DNA of 64,000 bases, taken from Sphingobacterium mizutaii (lineage in GTDB: Bacteria > Bacteroidota > Bacteroidia > Sphingobacteriales > Sphingobacteriaceae). The stretch lies in the NCBI RefSeq assembly GCF_900187125.1, contig NZ_LT906468.1, positions 2,170,001-2,234,000 on the forward strand, in the 5' to 3' direction. The position numbers and the translations under genes are program-made. Every line of letters begins with the position of its first letter. Position 1 is the first letter of the stretch. Positions 40,940-49,545 of the stretch are shown here, piece by piece. The notes beneath the pieces are model-generated. The model had not been told where the DNA came from. It was given only the letters and a program-made list of their open reading frames with translations, and did not search any database.

Positions 40940-41629
40940 ATGAAAAAGTTAAGTAGTTTAGTTTTTGCAACATTGTTTGCAGTTACAGGTTTCGCGAAGG
41001 AACCAGTTAATAACAACCCTTGGAAGACGCAATTCATGGCGAAGAAAGCTTTCCAAGAAAATTCGGAATTGAATCATTGGTTTGTCGGAGCTAGTGTGGG
41101 TGGTCAAATATATTTTGGTGACCATGACAAACAATTAGATTTCGGAAAAAGAATCTCTCCTCAGTTTGAGGTATATGGAGGTAAATGGATTAACGAAAAA
41201 TTTGCAGTTAGACTTGGCGTGAACGGATTGAATTACAAAGGTATCACCCAAACTAAAATGTACTCGACTGGTGAAGTTTTTAATGTTGCACAATCATTAG
41301 AGCATCAAAAATTCAACTTCATTAATGTACACGCAGATTTTATGTTCAACTGGACCAATGATGCATTGGGTTATGACCCAGGACGTTTGTACAATTTAAT
41401 TCCTTATGTGGGAATCGGTTTCGGAGCCGTATTGTCAGATCCAGGATCATTGAAATTCAGTCCTAACTTAGGTGTCCTACAAACATTCCGTTTAACGGAT
41501 AAGTTAGACTTCACTTTGGATGTTAGAGGTAACCTTTACGGTGATGAATTCGATGGTGAAGTGGGAGGAAGGAATTTTGAAGGGGCCGTATCTACTTCGG
41601 TAGGTGTGAAGTATACCCTTAATAGATAA
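40940..41629 (+). CDS. Outer-membrane beta-barrel protein
   Basis: A 229-residue protein with a signal peptide (residues 1-20, TGFAKEP) and alternating strands that fit an eight-stranded barrel: HWFVGASVGGQIYFGDHD, ISPQFEVYGGKWINEKFAVRLGVNG, LIPYVGIGFGAVLSDPG, and a terminal VSTSVGVKYTLNR. No OmpA-like peptidoglycan-binding domain is fused. It looks like the small OmpA/OmpW-type barrel proteins of Bacteroidota. A clear terminator follows. Confidence 0.8.
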   Translation: MKKLSSLVFATLFAVTGFAKEPVNNNPWKTQFMAKKAFQENSELNHWFVGASVGGQIYFGDHDKQLDFGKRISPQFEVYGGKWINEKFAVRLGVNGLNYKGITQTKMYSTGEVFNVAQSLEHQKFNFINVHADFMFNWTNDALGYDPGRLYNLIPYVGIGFGAVLSDPGSLKFSPNLGVLQTFRLTDKLDFTLDVRGNLYGDEFDGEVGGRNFEGAVSTSVGVKYTLNR

Positions 41630-41656
41630 GCTTAGATTCACTAACTATTAATAATT

Positions 41657-41695
41657 AGCCTTGATCTCGCCCGATTTCAAGGCTTCTCTTTTTTT
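41657..41695 (+). terminator. Rho-independent terminator after the barrel gene
   Basis: Stem AGCCTTGA/TCAAGGCT (41657-41664 and 41677-41684) with a 12-base loop, then TCTCTTTTTTT. Confidence 0.8.
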
Positions 41696-41787
41696 AAACC
41701 CTCAAATTACCCTTATCTTTCTTATTTTATTTCTAAAAACTTACCTTGGCACAGTATTTCTTGCTATTGGTTTATAATAAATTGAAT

Positions 41788-42735
41788 ATGAAAATAAATA
41801 ATATATTGACCTTAGGATTTCTTGCAGGTCTTCTCCTGGTCACTGCCTGTAATCAAAAATCAAACTCCAACAATAACGATGCTGAAATCATAAACGATCT
41901 TCCTGCAAATGCAGCTTATGCTCCACCTAAAGCTCCTGATAACATCCAAGGAGAGGAAGCAAAAATCACCTATGTTTTCAATCACTTCTGGGATAATTTC
42001 AATTTTAGGGACACCAGCAAAGTCTTTGACCCCAATTATGGTGAGCAAGCTGTCGCTGATTATATTGGACATTTCCCCTTAGTGCAGCCAGATACCTTGA
42101 AGGAAGGAATTGAAGCCTTGTTCAACGAAGCCAAGATTGAAAATTCTGTATTTGAATTCTTTAAGTTCCAATTCGACAACTATCTAGCTAATCCAAATTC
42201 GCCAATGCGCAATGATCTGTACTATGAAACCTTTTTGGATTATTTGATTGGTTCCGGTAAGCTTTCTCCAGAAGAGAAAATTAAATATGAAACCTTATTA
42301 CCATTGTTAAGGAAAAACAAACCAGGAACACTGGCAGCTGATTTCAATTTCTTAACACCTGATGGTACCACATCTTCACTAAATGCAATCAAGGCGCCAT
42401 TTACTATGCTGATCTTTTACGAACCGGGATGCAGTAATTGTGAGGAAACAATTGGCCAGATTAAATCGAACCCAGGTTTCAATGCCGTATTGGAAAAAGG
42501 GGCCCTAAAGATCTTAGCTCTATATCCTGACGGAAACAAAGAGATTTGGGAAAGCTACCAAAAAAACATTCCAAGTAATTGGATCAATGGATTGGATGAA
42601 GATCAAACCGTTGTAACCAAAGGTTTGTATATGATCAAGGCAACTCCGACTATTTATTTAATGGATGAAAATAAAAAAGTGATCTTAAAAGATTCCAACT
42701 TGAACCAAGTTGTTCAATTCTTCCAAAATATATAA
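41788..42735 (+). CDS. DUF5106/thioredoxin-fold lipoprotein
   Basis: This 315-residue lipoprotein begins MKINNILTLGFLAGLLLVTAC (lipobox TAC). A helical N-terminal region (about 30-180; resembles DUF5106) is followed by a thioredoxin-like domain (about 185-315). That domain has the active-site-like FYEPGCSNCEET with two cysteines in C-S-N-C and the cis-proline block ATPTIYLMD. It is of the TlpA/ResA-like kind in the periplasm and may handle disulfides. ATG 41788 is preferred over an upstream in-frame ATG 14 codons earlier. Confidence 0.8.
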   Translation: MKINNILTLGFLAGLLLVTACNQKSNSNNNDAEIINDLPANAAYAPPKAPDNIQGEEAKITYVFNHFWDNFNFRDTSKVFDPNYGEQAVADYIGHFPLVQPDTLKEGIEALFNEAKIENSVFEFFKFQFDNYLANPNSPMRNDLYYETFLDYLIGSGKLSPEEKIKYETLLPLLRKNKPGTLAADFNFLTPDGTTSSLNAIKAPFTMLIFYEPGCSNCEETIGQIKSNPGFNAVLEKGALKILALYPDGNKEIWESYQKNIPSNWINGLDEDQTVVTKGLYMIKATPTIYLMDENKKVILKDSNLNQVVQFFQNI

Positions 42736-42755
42736 AACTGAAAAAATAAGTGTAT

Positions 42756-42796
42756 TTAAAAAGTGGAAACAATTTGAATTGTTTCCACTTTTTTAT
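42756..42796. terminator. Bidirectional terminator-like palindrome
   Basis: Two 14-base arms pair perfectly around a 2-base centre (42761-42790), flanked by A residues on the left and six T on the right, 21 bases after the lipoprotein stop. Confidence 0.85.
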
Positions 42797-42820
42797 TTAT
42801 GGAAATGGATGTAGGGAACA

Positions 42821-42844
42821 CCTGGAAGGGGGAAATATTTTTCA
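42821..42844 (+). repeat. Short direct repeat, CCTGGAAGGGG...AATATTTTTCA type (copy 1)
   Basis: A 24-base stretch almost identical to 43218-43242 (one base shorter). The unit has a C-rich arm, G-rich arm, then GAAATATTTTTCA. Confidence 0.7.
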
Positions 42845-42858
42845 GAAGGATTCTCTTC

Positions 42859-42883
42859 GTTACTTTTGGAGCCCAAAAGTAAC
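42859..42883. repeat. 11-bp-stem hairpin
   Basis: GTTACTTTTGG and CCAAAAGTAAC pair perfectly around AGC. Motifs of this kind recur widely in Bacteroidota spacers; I see no gene-like frame. Confidence 0.75.
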
Positions 42884-43007
42884 CAAACCGACGAAGGAGC
42901 TCACGGATACCAAAGACAACTCGAATCCGTAAAACCTTCGGCCCATTTAAGGTGGCTTTTCGCACTGCCCATCACACATGAAAAGAATGCCTTGTTGTCG
43001 GGAATAT

Positions 43008-43050
43008 CTTTCAGAAGGTCATCCCTTTTGATGGGAAGACCTTCTGAAAG
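43008..43050. repeat. 13-bp-stem hairpin with 17-base loop
   Basis: CTTTCAGAAGGTC (43008-43020) and GACCTTCTGAAAG (43038-43050) pair perfectly; the loop contains a weaker ATCCC/GGGA pairing. Confidence 0.75.
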
Positions 43051-43163
43051 CATTCCAAGGCCAATCCCAACGCACAGGGCATCGGCATTCTTTCCATTTT
43101 TCCGCCACTGGAAATGAGCCGGAGGCTAAAGGACTTTCTCCGGAAGGCTGGTGTTTGCAGAAA

Positions 43164-43229
43164 ACCCCCAGCGGGGGTGACATCTTTGTAGAAAAATGTA
43201 CCGTTTAACGGATAACCCCTGGAAGGGGT
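43164..43229. repeat. Two C-rich/G-rich hairpins
   Basis: ACCCCC/GGGGGT around AGC (43164-43178) and ACCCC/GGGGT around TGGAA (43215-43229). They resemble the hairpins at 13092-13106 and 13225-13241. Confidence 0.6.
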
Positions 43230-43276
43230 GAAATATTTTTCAATAAATCTACCCTAGGAAAGGAAATAGTTCGTTC

Positions 43277-43675
43277 ACTGTGCTCTGAATCCCTCCCAAG
43301 CACCTTTCTAATTCTGAACGATCAGTGAAGAATCTGTACGGCTCTCTCACCTTGATCATGTCATTCTCCATCGAAGATGGAGGACCTGTACGCCAATACA
43401 ATCATTGTTTGTATAGTTCCGAGAAACTTCGTGCCTACCAATGACACGTTTGTTAAATCTGTGTTTCTAGGTATTTAGACCTATATTTCCTCTCCAGAAT
43501 AATATTTTTTATCGGCCATACACCCCCAGCGGGGATGAATTATTTTAGCATGGATGGTAAACAATAAAGGGCTAATGCAAAAACGATGTTCGATTAATCG
43601 AACATCGTTTTTGCGCGACTTCCAGGCTAAAGTGCCATGTCTGCTAAAATAATGGAACCCATAATGGGATTCTAT
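43277..43675 (-). repeat. Dispersed repeat, copy B (inverted partner of 13091-13440)
   Basis: In reverse complement this 400-base block carries the same series as copy A: ATTATTTTAGCA arm, 38-bp palindrome (43577-43614), CTAAAATAAT arm, C/G-rich hairpin, CTCCATC/GATGGAG hairpin (43366-43382), the AGTTTCTCGGAACTATAC block and the GAGGGATTCAGAGC block. About 50 extra bases lie near 43435-43520 relative to copy A. It is non-coding. Confidence 0.85.
43577..43614. repeat. 38-bp perfect palindrome, core of copy B
   Basis: Fully self-complementary with centre ATTAAT. Compared with 13148-13185 only one base pair differs, and both arms changed together (A-T here, C-G there). Confidence 0.9.
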
Positions 43676-44020
43676 ATTTAAAAAACAAAAGAGCTAATAG
43701 ATTTTCATTGCCAACATGCTGTCATCACCTTCCGATAAATTAAGCTCAAATTTTCCTTCTCATGATGACAAATGCCGCAAAAATAACTTAATACTTCCCC
43801 AACAATACCTCAACTATTTCCTACCATCCATCCCTAATCCCCTTACTTTTAGGGCAATTCTGTACACTTATTTTTCTTGTATATATATTGTATATAAGGC
43901 AAAATACGCCTGTATACGCTTTGTCATTCAATTTTTTCTTGCTTTAAACCCTATATCCTGACCTTTATGCCATCAATAGGAGAATAGAAAAAATAATTTT
44001 AAAACTTATAGAATTAGCAA
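43676..44020. other. Spacer without recognisable gene
   Basis: No gene-like frame. A palindromic TGTATA-rich stretch (about 43879-43898) may lie in a promoter for the following lipoprotein, but I cannot assign elements. Confidence 0.4.
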
Positions 44021-44422
44021 ATGATGAAGAAACATTTAAGTTGGCTGGCGATTGTTTTATCGGTCTTGATCTTTTCAGCTTGTACAGGCCAAAAGGGAGA
44101 TGTAACGAAGGATCCTAAATACGCGGATATTGCAAACAATATTTTCATTACCAAAGAACCCCTTTATTATTATCATTACACGCATTCCGATGGCGGAAAA
44201 TCCGGATATTTCCTTTCTGCAGAAAGCAGCATGCCTAATGCTGAACTGAAGTCCGAAATCCCTGTTGGGGGGCATGTCAAGATTTCAAAGGTCCTAGAGG
44301 TTCCGCAACAAGATGGGAATATACAGGTGATGATCCAAGGTGAGGTAATCAATGCCGGACAAGCAGGCTTAGAATATATGGCAATTTACGAGGATATCAA
44401 GCCTACGCTGAAAATGGATTAA
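44021..44422 (+). CDS. Small lipoprotein of unknown function
   Basis: A 133-residue lipoprotein: signal MMKKHLSWLAIVLSVLIFSAC with lipobox, then a small domain (FITKEPLYYYHYTHSDGGKSGYFLSAE, VGGHVKISKVLEVPQQDGNIQVMIQGEVIN). This has the look of a small beta-strand fold, possibly of the OB or SH3 type, but I recognise no family. ATG 44021 and the one after it are both possible. It is followed by a strong terminator. Confidence 0.75.
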   Translation: MMKKHLSWLAIVLSVLIFSACTGQKGDVTKDPKYADIANNIFITKEPLYYYHYTHSDGGKSGYFLSAESSMPNAELKSEIPVGGHVKISKVLEVPQQDGNIQVMIQGEVINAGQAGLEYMAIYEDIKPTLKMD

Positions 44423-44493
44423 TTCAATAGCAGATTTTTTATTGTCAATAATTCACATTCTATTGGCTCTTATGAACTAATAATGAGAGAAGA

Positions 44494-44516
44494 AGCGCGG
44501 TTCCCGCGCTTTTTTA
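44494..44516 (+). terminator. Rho-independent terminator
   Basis: Perfect 7-bp GC-rich stem AGCGCGG/CCGCGCT with a TTC loop and five T residues, 71 bases after the lipoprotein stop. Confidence 0.9.
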
Positions 44517-44702
44517 TTGAATTAAAGTAAAATGTTATAACAGGCCATTTATTTATTCAGATTTCTCCCATAATCTTTGGTATTCCGCTATATATTGCCT
44601 TACATTTGTGCAGCTTACCCTCCCAATAAGATATTATTGTCTGGATATATGCTTTGATTTTTAATGATTTGCCTAACAGCAATTTAATTTATTTGTCAGT
44701 TT

Positions 44703-45917
44703 ATGCCAAAACAATCTTTCTCCTACGATCAGTCGAAAACCTCTTACCCAATCCTACTTGCTATAGCACTTGCCCATCTTTCCAATGATATGATCCAAGC
44801 GATTATCCCCGCTTCATATCCACTGTTGAAAGAAAACTTTCATTTGAGCTTTGCACAGATTGGCGTGATTACTTTCTGTTTCCAGTTGTCATCTTCTCTA
44901 TTGCAGCCTATTGTTGGCGCATATACCGATAAGCACCCCAAACCTTATTCCCAGTTAATTGGCATGATGTTCAGTATAATTGGAGTTATTGCATTGGCAT
45001 ATTCCAATAATTATTATTCCGTTCTATTCTCGGTTACCATGGTGGGGATTGGTTCCTCGATATTCCATCCAGAATCTTCTCGGGTGGCTTTTCTTTCCTC
45101 CGGTGGAAAAAGGAGCCTTGCCCAATCTATATTTCAGATTGGTGGGAATACTGGTTCGGCCTTAGCGCCATTACTACTGGCACTCTTTGTTGTACCGCAT
45201 GGTCAACGGTATATCTTATGGTTTTTACTGGCAGGTGTATTTGCACAGATCGTACTTTCATATATCGCCGTGTGGTATAAGCAAGTACTGACTGCCGTGA
45301 AAGGACAAGCTAAAAAACTGGTCAAATTGCCAGATCTTTCGGATGCAACGATCAATTTCGCCATCTTTATCTTATTGCTATTGATCTTCTCTAAATATGT
45401 ATACATTGCCAGTATTACCAGCTACCTGCAATTTTATCTGATGGAGAAATTTGCCATTACCGAAGTTCAAGCCCAAGTCTATTTATTTTATTTCTTGATT
45501 GCCATTGCTTTAGGAACCCTATTTGGTGGCTTTTTAGGCGATTATTTGGGAAGGAAATATATAATTTGGTTCTCGGTCTTAGGTTGTGCTCCATTTAGTC
45601 TGTTACTGCCCTTTGCCAGTCTCTTTTGGTCTGGAGTATTGGTTTTTATCATCGGCTTGATCATGGCATCTGCATTCCCATCCATTTTGGTCTATGCTCA
45701 AGAGCTCTTACCAAGAAAATTAGGGATGGTCTCAGGTCTGTTCTATGGATTTGCATTTGGAATGGGAGGGATAGGTGCTGCTATCTTAGGTTATTGGGCC
45801 GATCATACCTCGCTGGAAAATATCTATTTGGTATGTTCCTATCTGCCACTGATTGGCATTGCGGCTTATTTCCTTCCGAATATGAAGAAAGTGAAGTTCA
45901 AGGAGTCATTGAATTAA
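44703..45917 (+). CDS. MFS transporter, fosmidomycin-resistance (Fsr)-like
   Basis: A 404-residue, twelve-helix major facilitator. The opening AIALAHLSNDMIQAIIPASYPLL, then LSFAQIGVITFCFQLSSSLLQPIVGAYTDKHP and VGIGSSIFHPESSRVAFL are close to the Fsr family pattern (H-P-E-x-S-R is distinctive). Fsr exports fosmidomycin and other small molecules in E. coli; the substrate here may differ. It acts in the inner membrane. The last 12 bases overlap the convergent methyltransferase gene. Confidence 0.9.
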   Translation: MPKQSFSYDQSKTSYPILLAIALAHLSNDMIQAIIPASYPLLKENFHLSFAQIGVITFCFQLSSSLLQPIVGAYTDKHPKPYSQLIGMMFSIIGVIALAYSNNYYSVLFSVTMVGIGSSIFHPESSRVAFLSSGGKRSLAQSIFQIGGNTGSALAPLLLALFVVPHGQRYILWFLLAGVFAQIVLSYIAVWYKQVLTAVKGQAKKLVKLPDLSDATINFAIFILLLLIFSKYVYIASITSYLQFYLMEKFAITEVQAQVYLFYFLIAIALGTLFGGFLGDYLGRKYIIWFSVLGCAPFSLLLPFASLFWSGVLVFIIGLIMASAFPSILVYAQELLPRKLGMVSGLFYGFAFGMGGIGAAILGYWADHTSLENIYLVCSYLPLIGIAAYFLPNMKKVKFKESLN

Positions 45918-46514
45918 TTGAGCAATCCAAACTGTAGCACCGCCACATTCGGGATCCTCAATACTATGTTGGATAAGTTTAAAATGATGTGCTGCCAATA
46001 GCTCTTGATACTGTTCGGGAGATAAGGAAGCATGATATAAATCCTGTCCATAATTTTCACTCCAAGCTTCTGCAAGCTCGTTTCCAGAGGTAAACATCAA
46101 GGCCCCATTGGGTTCAAGCTGTTCTTGGAATATTTTGAACATCTTTTCTTGGTCCTTGCCTTCCAGATGGAAGAAACTATGCCAAGCAATAATAGCATTA
46201 AACTTTTGTTCCAGCTTTAATTGTCGCATATCCATCAGAAAAAACTCATCTTCAGGAAAATTTTCTCTCGCTATCGACAGGATTTTCTCACTGGCATCCA
46301 CGCCAACTACTTGATAACCTCTATTTTTGAAGTATTCAAAGATGGGTTTGCCTGATCCACAGCCCAGATCAAGGATATTACCTTGCTTCGGAATCAAGGA
46401 GCAGATCAACTCCAGGTACTTTTCCTCCATGAGGTTTTGGCTTCTGTTTTCAAAGAAGCGTTCCCCAATGATATCATATACCTTAAAAACGTCTTTCCGC
46501 TCTCTTTCCGACAT
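45906..46514 (-). CDS. Class I SAM-dependent methyltransferase
   Basis: A 202-residue Rossmann-fold methyltransferase. Motif I is ILDLGCGSGKP (residues 47-57), the acidic strand-2 end is VVGVDASEKIL, the motif near residue 95 is LMDMRQL, and the motif after strand 4 is AIIAWHSFFHL. It is a complete single-domain enzyme of unknown substrate. Its tail overlaps the transporter gene by 12 bases, and it is 6 bases after the DUF4230 gene's stop, so those two minus-strand genes may be co-transcribed. Confidence 0.9.
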   Translation of the reverse strand: MSERERKDVFKVYDIIGERFFENRSQNLMEEKYLELICSLIPKQGNILDLGCGSGKPIFEYFKNRGYQVVGVDASEKILSIARENFPEDEFFLMDMRQLKLEQKFNAIIAWHSFFHLEGKDQEKMFKIFQEQLEPNGALMFTSGNELAEAWSENYGQDLYHASLSPEQYQELLAAHHFKLIQHSIEDPECGGATVWIAQLIQ

Positions 46515-46520
46515 GCGATT

Positions 46521-47081
46521 CTAGTAAAAAGTCAAATTGATTTTCGTATAGCCTAATCCTTCCAATAATGGTCGCAATACATGTGTGGCATTGTTTTTTG
46601 TCTGCTCCAGAATATCAGATTTCTTAACCTGATTGGTTATTTCTTCCTCTGCGGCCTTAAAGGCTTCATCCACTAAAGTTGCTTCTCTAAAAAATGCCAT
46701 TTTGGTATCATATACCTTAGAGGCTTTGTGGTCAATTTTTACATAACAGATCTCAGGCTTCGGTAAGCTAATGGTGACCGAGTCATCCATTACTTTTACA
46801 TCCTCCGCTTTTAGTTTACCCAAATCAATACAACCCACTGCATCGGCTTTAATAATCAACAGCACACTTGCGTCGGGAAGGTAAGCAGTCATATTCTTAT
46901 GTTCCACCACATCGCTTAGGCGATATTTTACAAGTTCCAATTTACCCATTGACTCGATTTTCTCAACCAATATCTGATGGTTGGTCTCTTTAGTTGGGGC
47001 GGGTTTTATCCTTTCCCAAACAAACCAAGTGATTCCAATGATCAAACCTAGAACGATTAATACTTTCAATATCTTTGTCAT
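46521..47081 (-). CDS. DUF4230 domain membrane-anchored protein
   Basis: A 186-residue protein with one N-terminal helix (LIVLGLIIGITWFVWERI, about 7-25) and the DUF4230-type pattern: LVEKIESMGKLELVKYRLSDVVEHKN, then LLIIKADAVGCIDLGKL, VTISLPKPEICYVKIDHKASKVYD and a long C-terminal helix. The domain is probably periplasmic. No function is established. It is upstream of the methyltransferase gene on the same strand. Confidence 0.8.
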   Translation of the reverse strand: MTKILKVLIVLGLIIGITWFVWERIKPAPTKETNHQILVEKIESMGKLELVKYRLSDVVEHKNMTAYLPDASVLLIIKADAVGCIDLGKLKAEDVKVMDDSVTISLPKPEICYVKIDHKASKVYDTKMAFFREATLVDEAFKAAEEEITNQVKKSDILEQTKNNATHVLRPLLEGLGYTKINLTFY

Positions 47082-47299
47082 AACCTGCTGTTCTCAAAAT
47101 ATAGACCATTCTACAAAATAAATGTCAAGAAACTGTAATGCTAACATTATGGCTTGATTAGTAACCATTTAATTACAATTCCCTAATCTAATTACCTAAA
47201 AACATGACAGAATGTTTGTCGATATTATATATTTCTATTAAACCGCTTTAGCATGGCTTCTTAGATTTTATTATTTTTATGTAACCCAATTTTTTTTCG

Positions 47300-48808
47300 A
47301 TGAAAAGCAATTACCCCTATTTTTTAGGATCAACAATCAAGACCTTGCTATGGATTGGTTTTATCCTACAAGGATTGCTATTTACCCAGAGCCTTTCGGC
47401 GCAAACCATCTATAATATTGACGAAGTCCCAAGTCCGAAAGCCAAAGGACAGGATTACTTTGTGAGCGATCCTGATGGAATCTTGGAGAGCCATACAGTC
47501 AATCTCTTGGATAGCATCTCGGTAGACATCGAAAAACAGACCGGTGCTGAGTATGCCATCGTCCTTGTAAATGATTATGATTCGGATGACGACTTCCAGT
47601 TTGCTCTGGATTTGTTCAATAAATGGGGAATAGGCAAGAAGGAAGCCAATAATGGACTATTACTATTTATTGCTAAGGAAAAGCGACAATACCGTTTTAT
47701 TTCAGGTTATGGTATGGAAAGGATCTTTCCTGACGTATATCTAAAACGGGTAGGTGAAAAATACCTGGTCCCTAATTTTAAAGAAGGCAATTATGATCAA
47801 GGAGTATATCAAGCCAGTGAGTTTATTGCCCATATCTTGAAATCACCGAACTCATTAGAGGAATTAAAATCCATGATGCCCGAGGCTATTCCTTTCTTTA
47901 ACCTACAGAATCCTTATTTCAAGAATAGCCTATTGGTAATAGGATTATTTTTGATCCTTTACATCTATATACATATAATAGGTAAGCGATTAAAAACTGA
48001 AAAACAAAAGTTAAAACCCATTGCTCCATTTTTTTATGGTTTGGGTTGCATGGCTTTCTTAATGTTTTTATCAATTTTCATATTTGCCTTTATTTTCAAA
48101 AACTTTGAACAAGTCTATCAGGTTAAAAATACCCCTTACTTCTTGTTTGTTTTTGGAGGCTTGGTGCTCTGGATGAAGATTCACGATACCCAAGAAGCTA
48201 TTAAAAAGAGCTATGTCGATGAAAAGGAAAAGGGAATCGCGCTAAAGAAATTTGCAGGATTGACTTTTATTCCTTCCATTCTTGCTCCATTGGCATTGTT
48301 CAATATGGGGGGAATCCTGTTTCGATTAAATAAATACAAACATCGTTATGATCCACCGGACAATTCAGGGGATTGGGAAAGGATCATTAGGACATCCAAG
48401 AAATCGGAAAACAGCCAATACTTGAATAAAGGTCAACTTAAAGAAGAGAAAATTGGTTCAAGGAGATATGAAATCTGGAAAAATAAGAAAACCCAAGAGC
48501 TGAAGCTCATTCCTTGGGACATTAATAAGTCATTATTCGAATGTCCTGAATGCCATTTTTACACCTTGGAAAAAAATAAAGAAAAAGTACTAAAAAAGGC
48601 AACATATACCACAAGAGGAGAAGGTGAGAAAATGGATAAATGCGAAAACTGTGATTATATCCTAAAATTGGGCACTTTTTTTATTCCAATATTAGAGCGA
48701 AGTTCTGATGGAAGTAGTTCCTCAGGTGGAGGCGGAGGGAGTTCATCAGGTGGTGGTTCCTTTGGCGGTGGCTCATCTGGAGGTGGTGGTGCTGGCGGTC
48801 GCTGGTAG
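47300..48808 (+). CDS. TPM domain protein with zinc-ribbon-like motif and Gly/Ser tail
   Basis: A 502-residue YgcG-type protein. A signal/membrane segment (about 12-35) leads to a TPM domain (about 48-175: FVSDPDGILESHTVNLLDSI, EYAIVLVNDYDSDDDFQFALDLFNKWGIG, NNGLLLFIA). Several membrane helices follow (about 210-330). A C-P-E-C and C-E-N-C pair (about 415-445) suggests a zinc ribbon, and the C terminus is a long Gly/Ser-rich tail. TPM proteins are envelope-associated with uncertain role. The tail overlaps the opposite-strand gene by 36 bases. Confidence 0.8.
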   Translation: MKSNYPYFLGSTIKTLLWIGFILQGLLFTQSLSAQTIYNIDEVPSPKAKGQDYFVSDPDGILESHTVNLLDSISVDIEKQTGAEYAIVLVNDYDSDDDFQFALDLFNKWGIGKKEANNGLLLFIAKEKRQYRFISGYGMERIFPDVYLKRVGEKYLVPNFKEGNYDQGVYQASEFIAHILKSPNSLEELKSMMPEAIPFFNLQNPYFKNSLLVIGLFLILYIYIHIIGKRLKTEKQKLKPIAPFFYGLGCMAFLMFLSIFIFAFIFKNFEQVYQVKNTPYFLFVFGGLVLWMKIHDTQEAIKKSYVDEKEKGIALKKFAGLTFIPSILAPLALFNMGGILFRLNKYKHRYDPPDNSGDWERIIRTSKKSENSQYLNKGQLKEEKIGSRRYEIWKNKKTQELKLIPWDINKSLFECPECHFYTLEKNKEKVLKKATYTTRGEGEKMDKCENCDYILKLGTFFIPILERSSDGSSSSGGGGGSSSGGGSFGGGSSGGGGAGGRW

Positions 48809-49234
48809 GCTAATTCCTTCCTTGACGAATTTGCTGTTGTTATAGGGCTGATGGATAAAATAATAAAATAGAGCGCCTAGAAAGTAGCAAACTACATCAA
48901 AGATATCGGCCGTATTGTAATCGGTAAACTTGAGACTCAGGACCTCGAAGAATATGGAGCACATGAAAGCCAAGGCAAACAGCTGAGCCAATGGAAAGGA
49001 AAATCCTCTTTTCAAATCCAAAAGCAAGAAACCAATACAAAAGGCAAAATGAGCAATTAAAGGAACAAATACCAAATCGGTAAGCCAATTATTGACATAA
49101 GGAATGGGGTTTCCTGTTACCCTGCAATAACGTACAATAACCCATACAATACCATAAATAAGGAAATAAGGGTCTAGAAAAAAGAGCCTTAATGTGCGAA
49201 AGATACGGCTACTAACATGGCTAAAAGTCCACAT
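48773..49234 (-). CDS. Polytopic membrane protein (about 153 aa)
   Basis: About four hydrophobic helices: LFFLDPYFLIYGIVWVIVRY, WLTDLVFVPLIAHFAFCIGF, LAQLFALAFMCSIFFEVLSL, and IFDVVCYFLGALFYYFI. I chose ATG 49234, which begins within the upstream small gene (46-base overlap); the in-frame TTG further out is less likely. Proteins of this size and topology are sometimes labelled magnesium-citrate transporter or VanZ-like; I cannot confirm either. Its stop overlaps the TPM gene's Gly-rich tail. Confidence 0.7.
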   Translation of the reverse strand: MWTFSHVSSRIFRTLRLFFLDPYFLIYGIVWVIVRYCRVTGNPIPYVNNWLTDLVFVPLIAHFAFCIGFLLLDLKRGFSFPLAQLFALAFMCSIFFEVLSLKFTDYNTADIFDVVCYFLGALFYYFIHQPYNNSKFVKEGISLPATASTTTSR

Positions 49235-49374
49235 GACATCAAAATTAAAAACATCACCCAACCTAATTTTTTAACCCTTCTTTGTCCAGGGCTATCGTTT
49301 TCATCGAAAGGAAATATGGTATCCTTGATCTCGTCCAAATGCCTTGAAAAGAAATTTTTCTGCTTGTTCTTCAT
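49189..49374 (-). CDS. Small tail-anchored membrane protein (61 aa)
   Basis: MKNKQKNFFSRHLDEIKDTI starts a charged N-terminal half; the C-terminal half is one hydrophobic helix (VKKLGWVMFLILMSCGLLAMLVAVSFA). The layout is that of a tail-anchored protein. ATG 49374 is clean, and the reading frame overlaps the next minus-strand gene by 46 bases. No family recognised. It is less certain than its neighbours because overlapping reading frames share sequence constraints. Confidence 0.55.
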   Translation of the reverse strand: MKNKQKNFFSRHLDEIKDTIFPFDENDSPGQRRVKKLGWVMFLILMSCGLLAMLVAVSFAH

Positions 49375-49545
49375 AAATCGTTTCTCAGGGGCAAATTTAG
49401 CTATCCAAATCCATCTTTTGTAATATTCGCCCTTTTATCCTCGAAATCGCTCGATCTTATCCAGATTATCTAAAACCATTAGTCGCTATACCTGTTTTAT
49501 ACCTATATGATAAAGTATAATTCACATTTTTAATTAATAAAACCT

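Noticed and set aside
42866..43117. An 83-codon open frame (MEPKSNQTD...) in the second spacer
   Set aside because: It crosses two perfect hairpins and lies in repeat DNA; the protein composition looks random.
43716..43961. An 81-codon open frame in the spacer before the lipoprotein gene
   Set aside because: No start context and unlike a protein; the sequence is AT-rich non-coding DNA.
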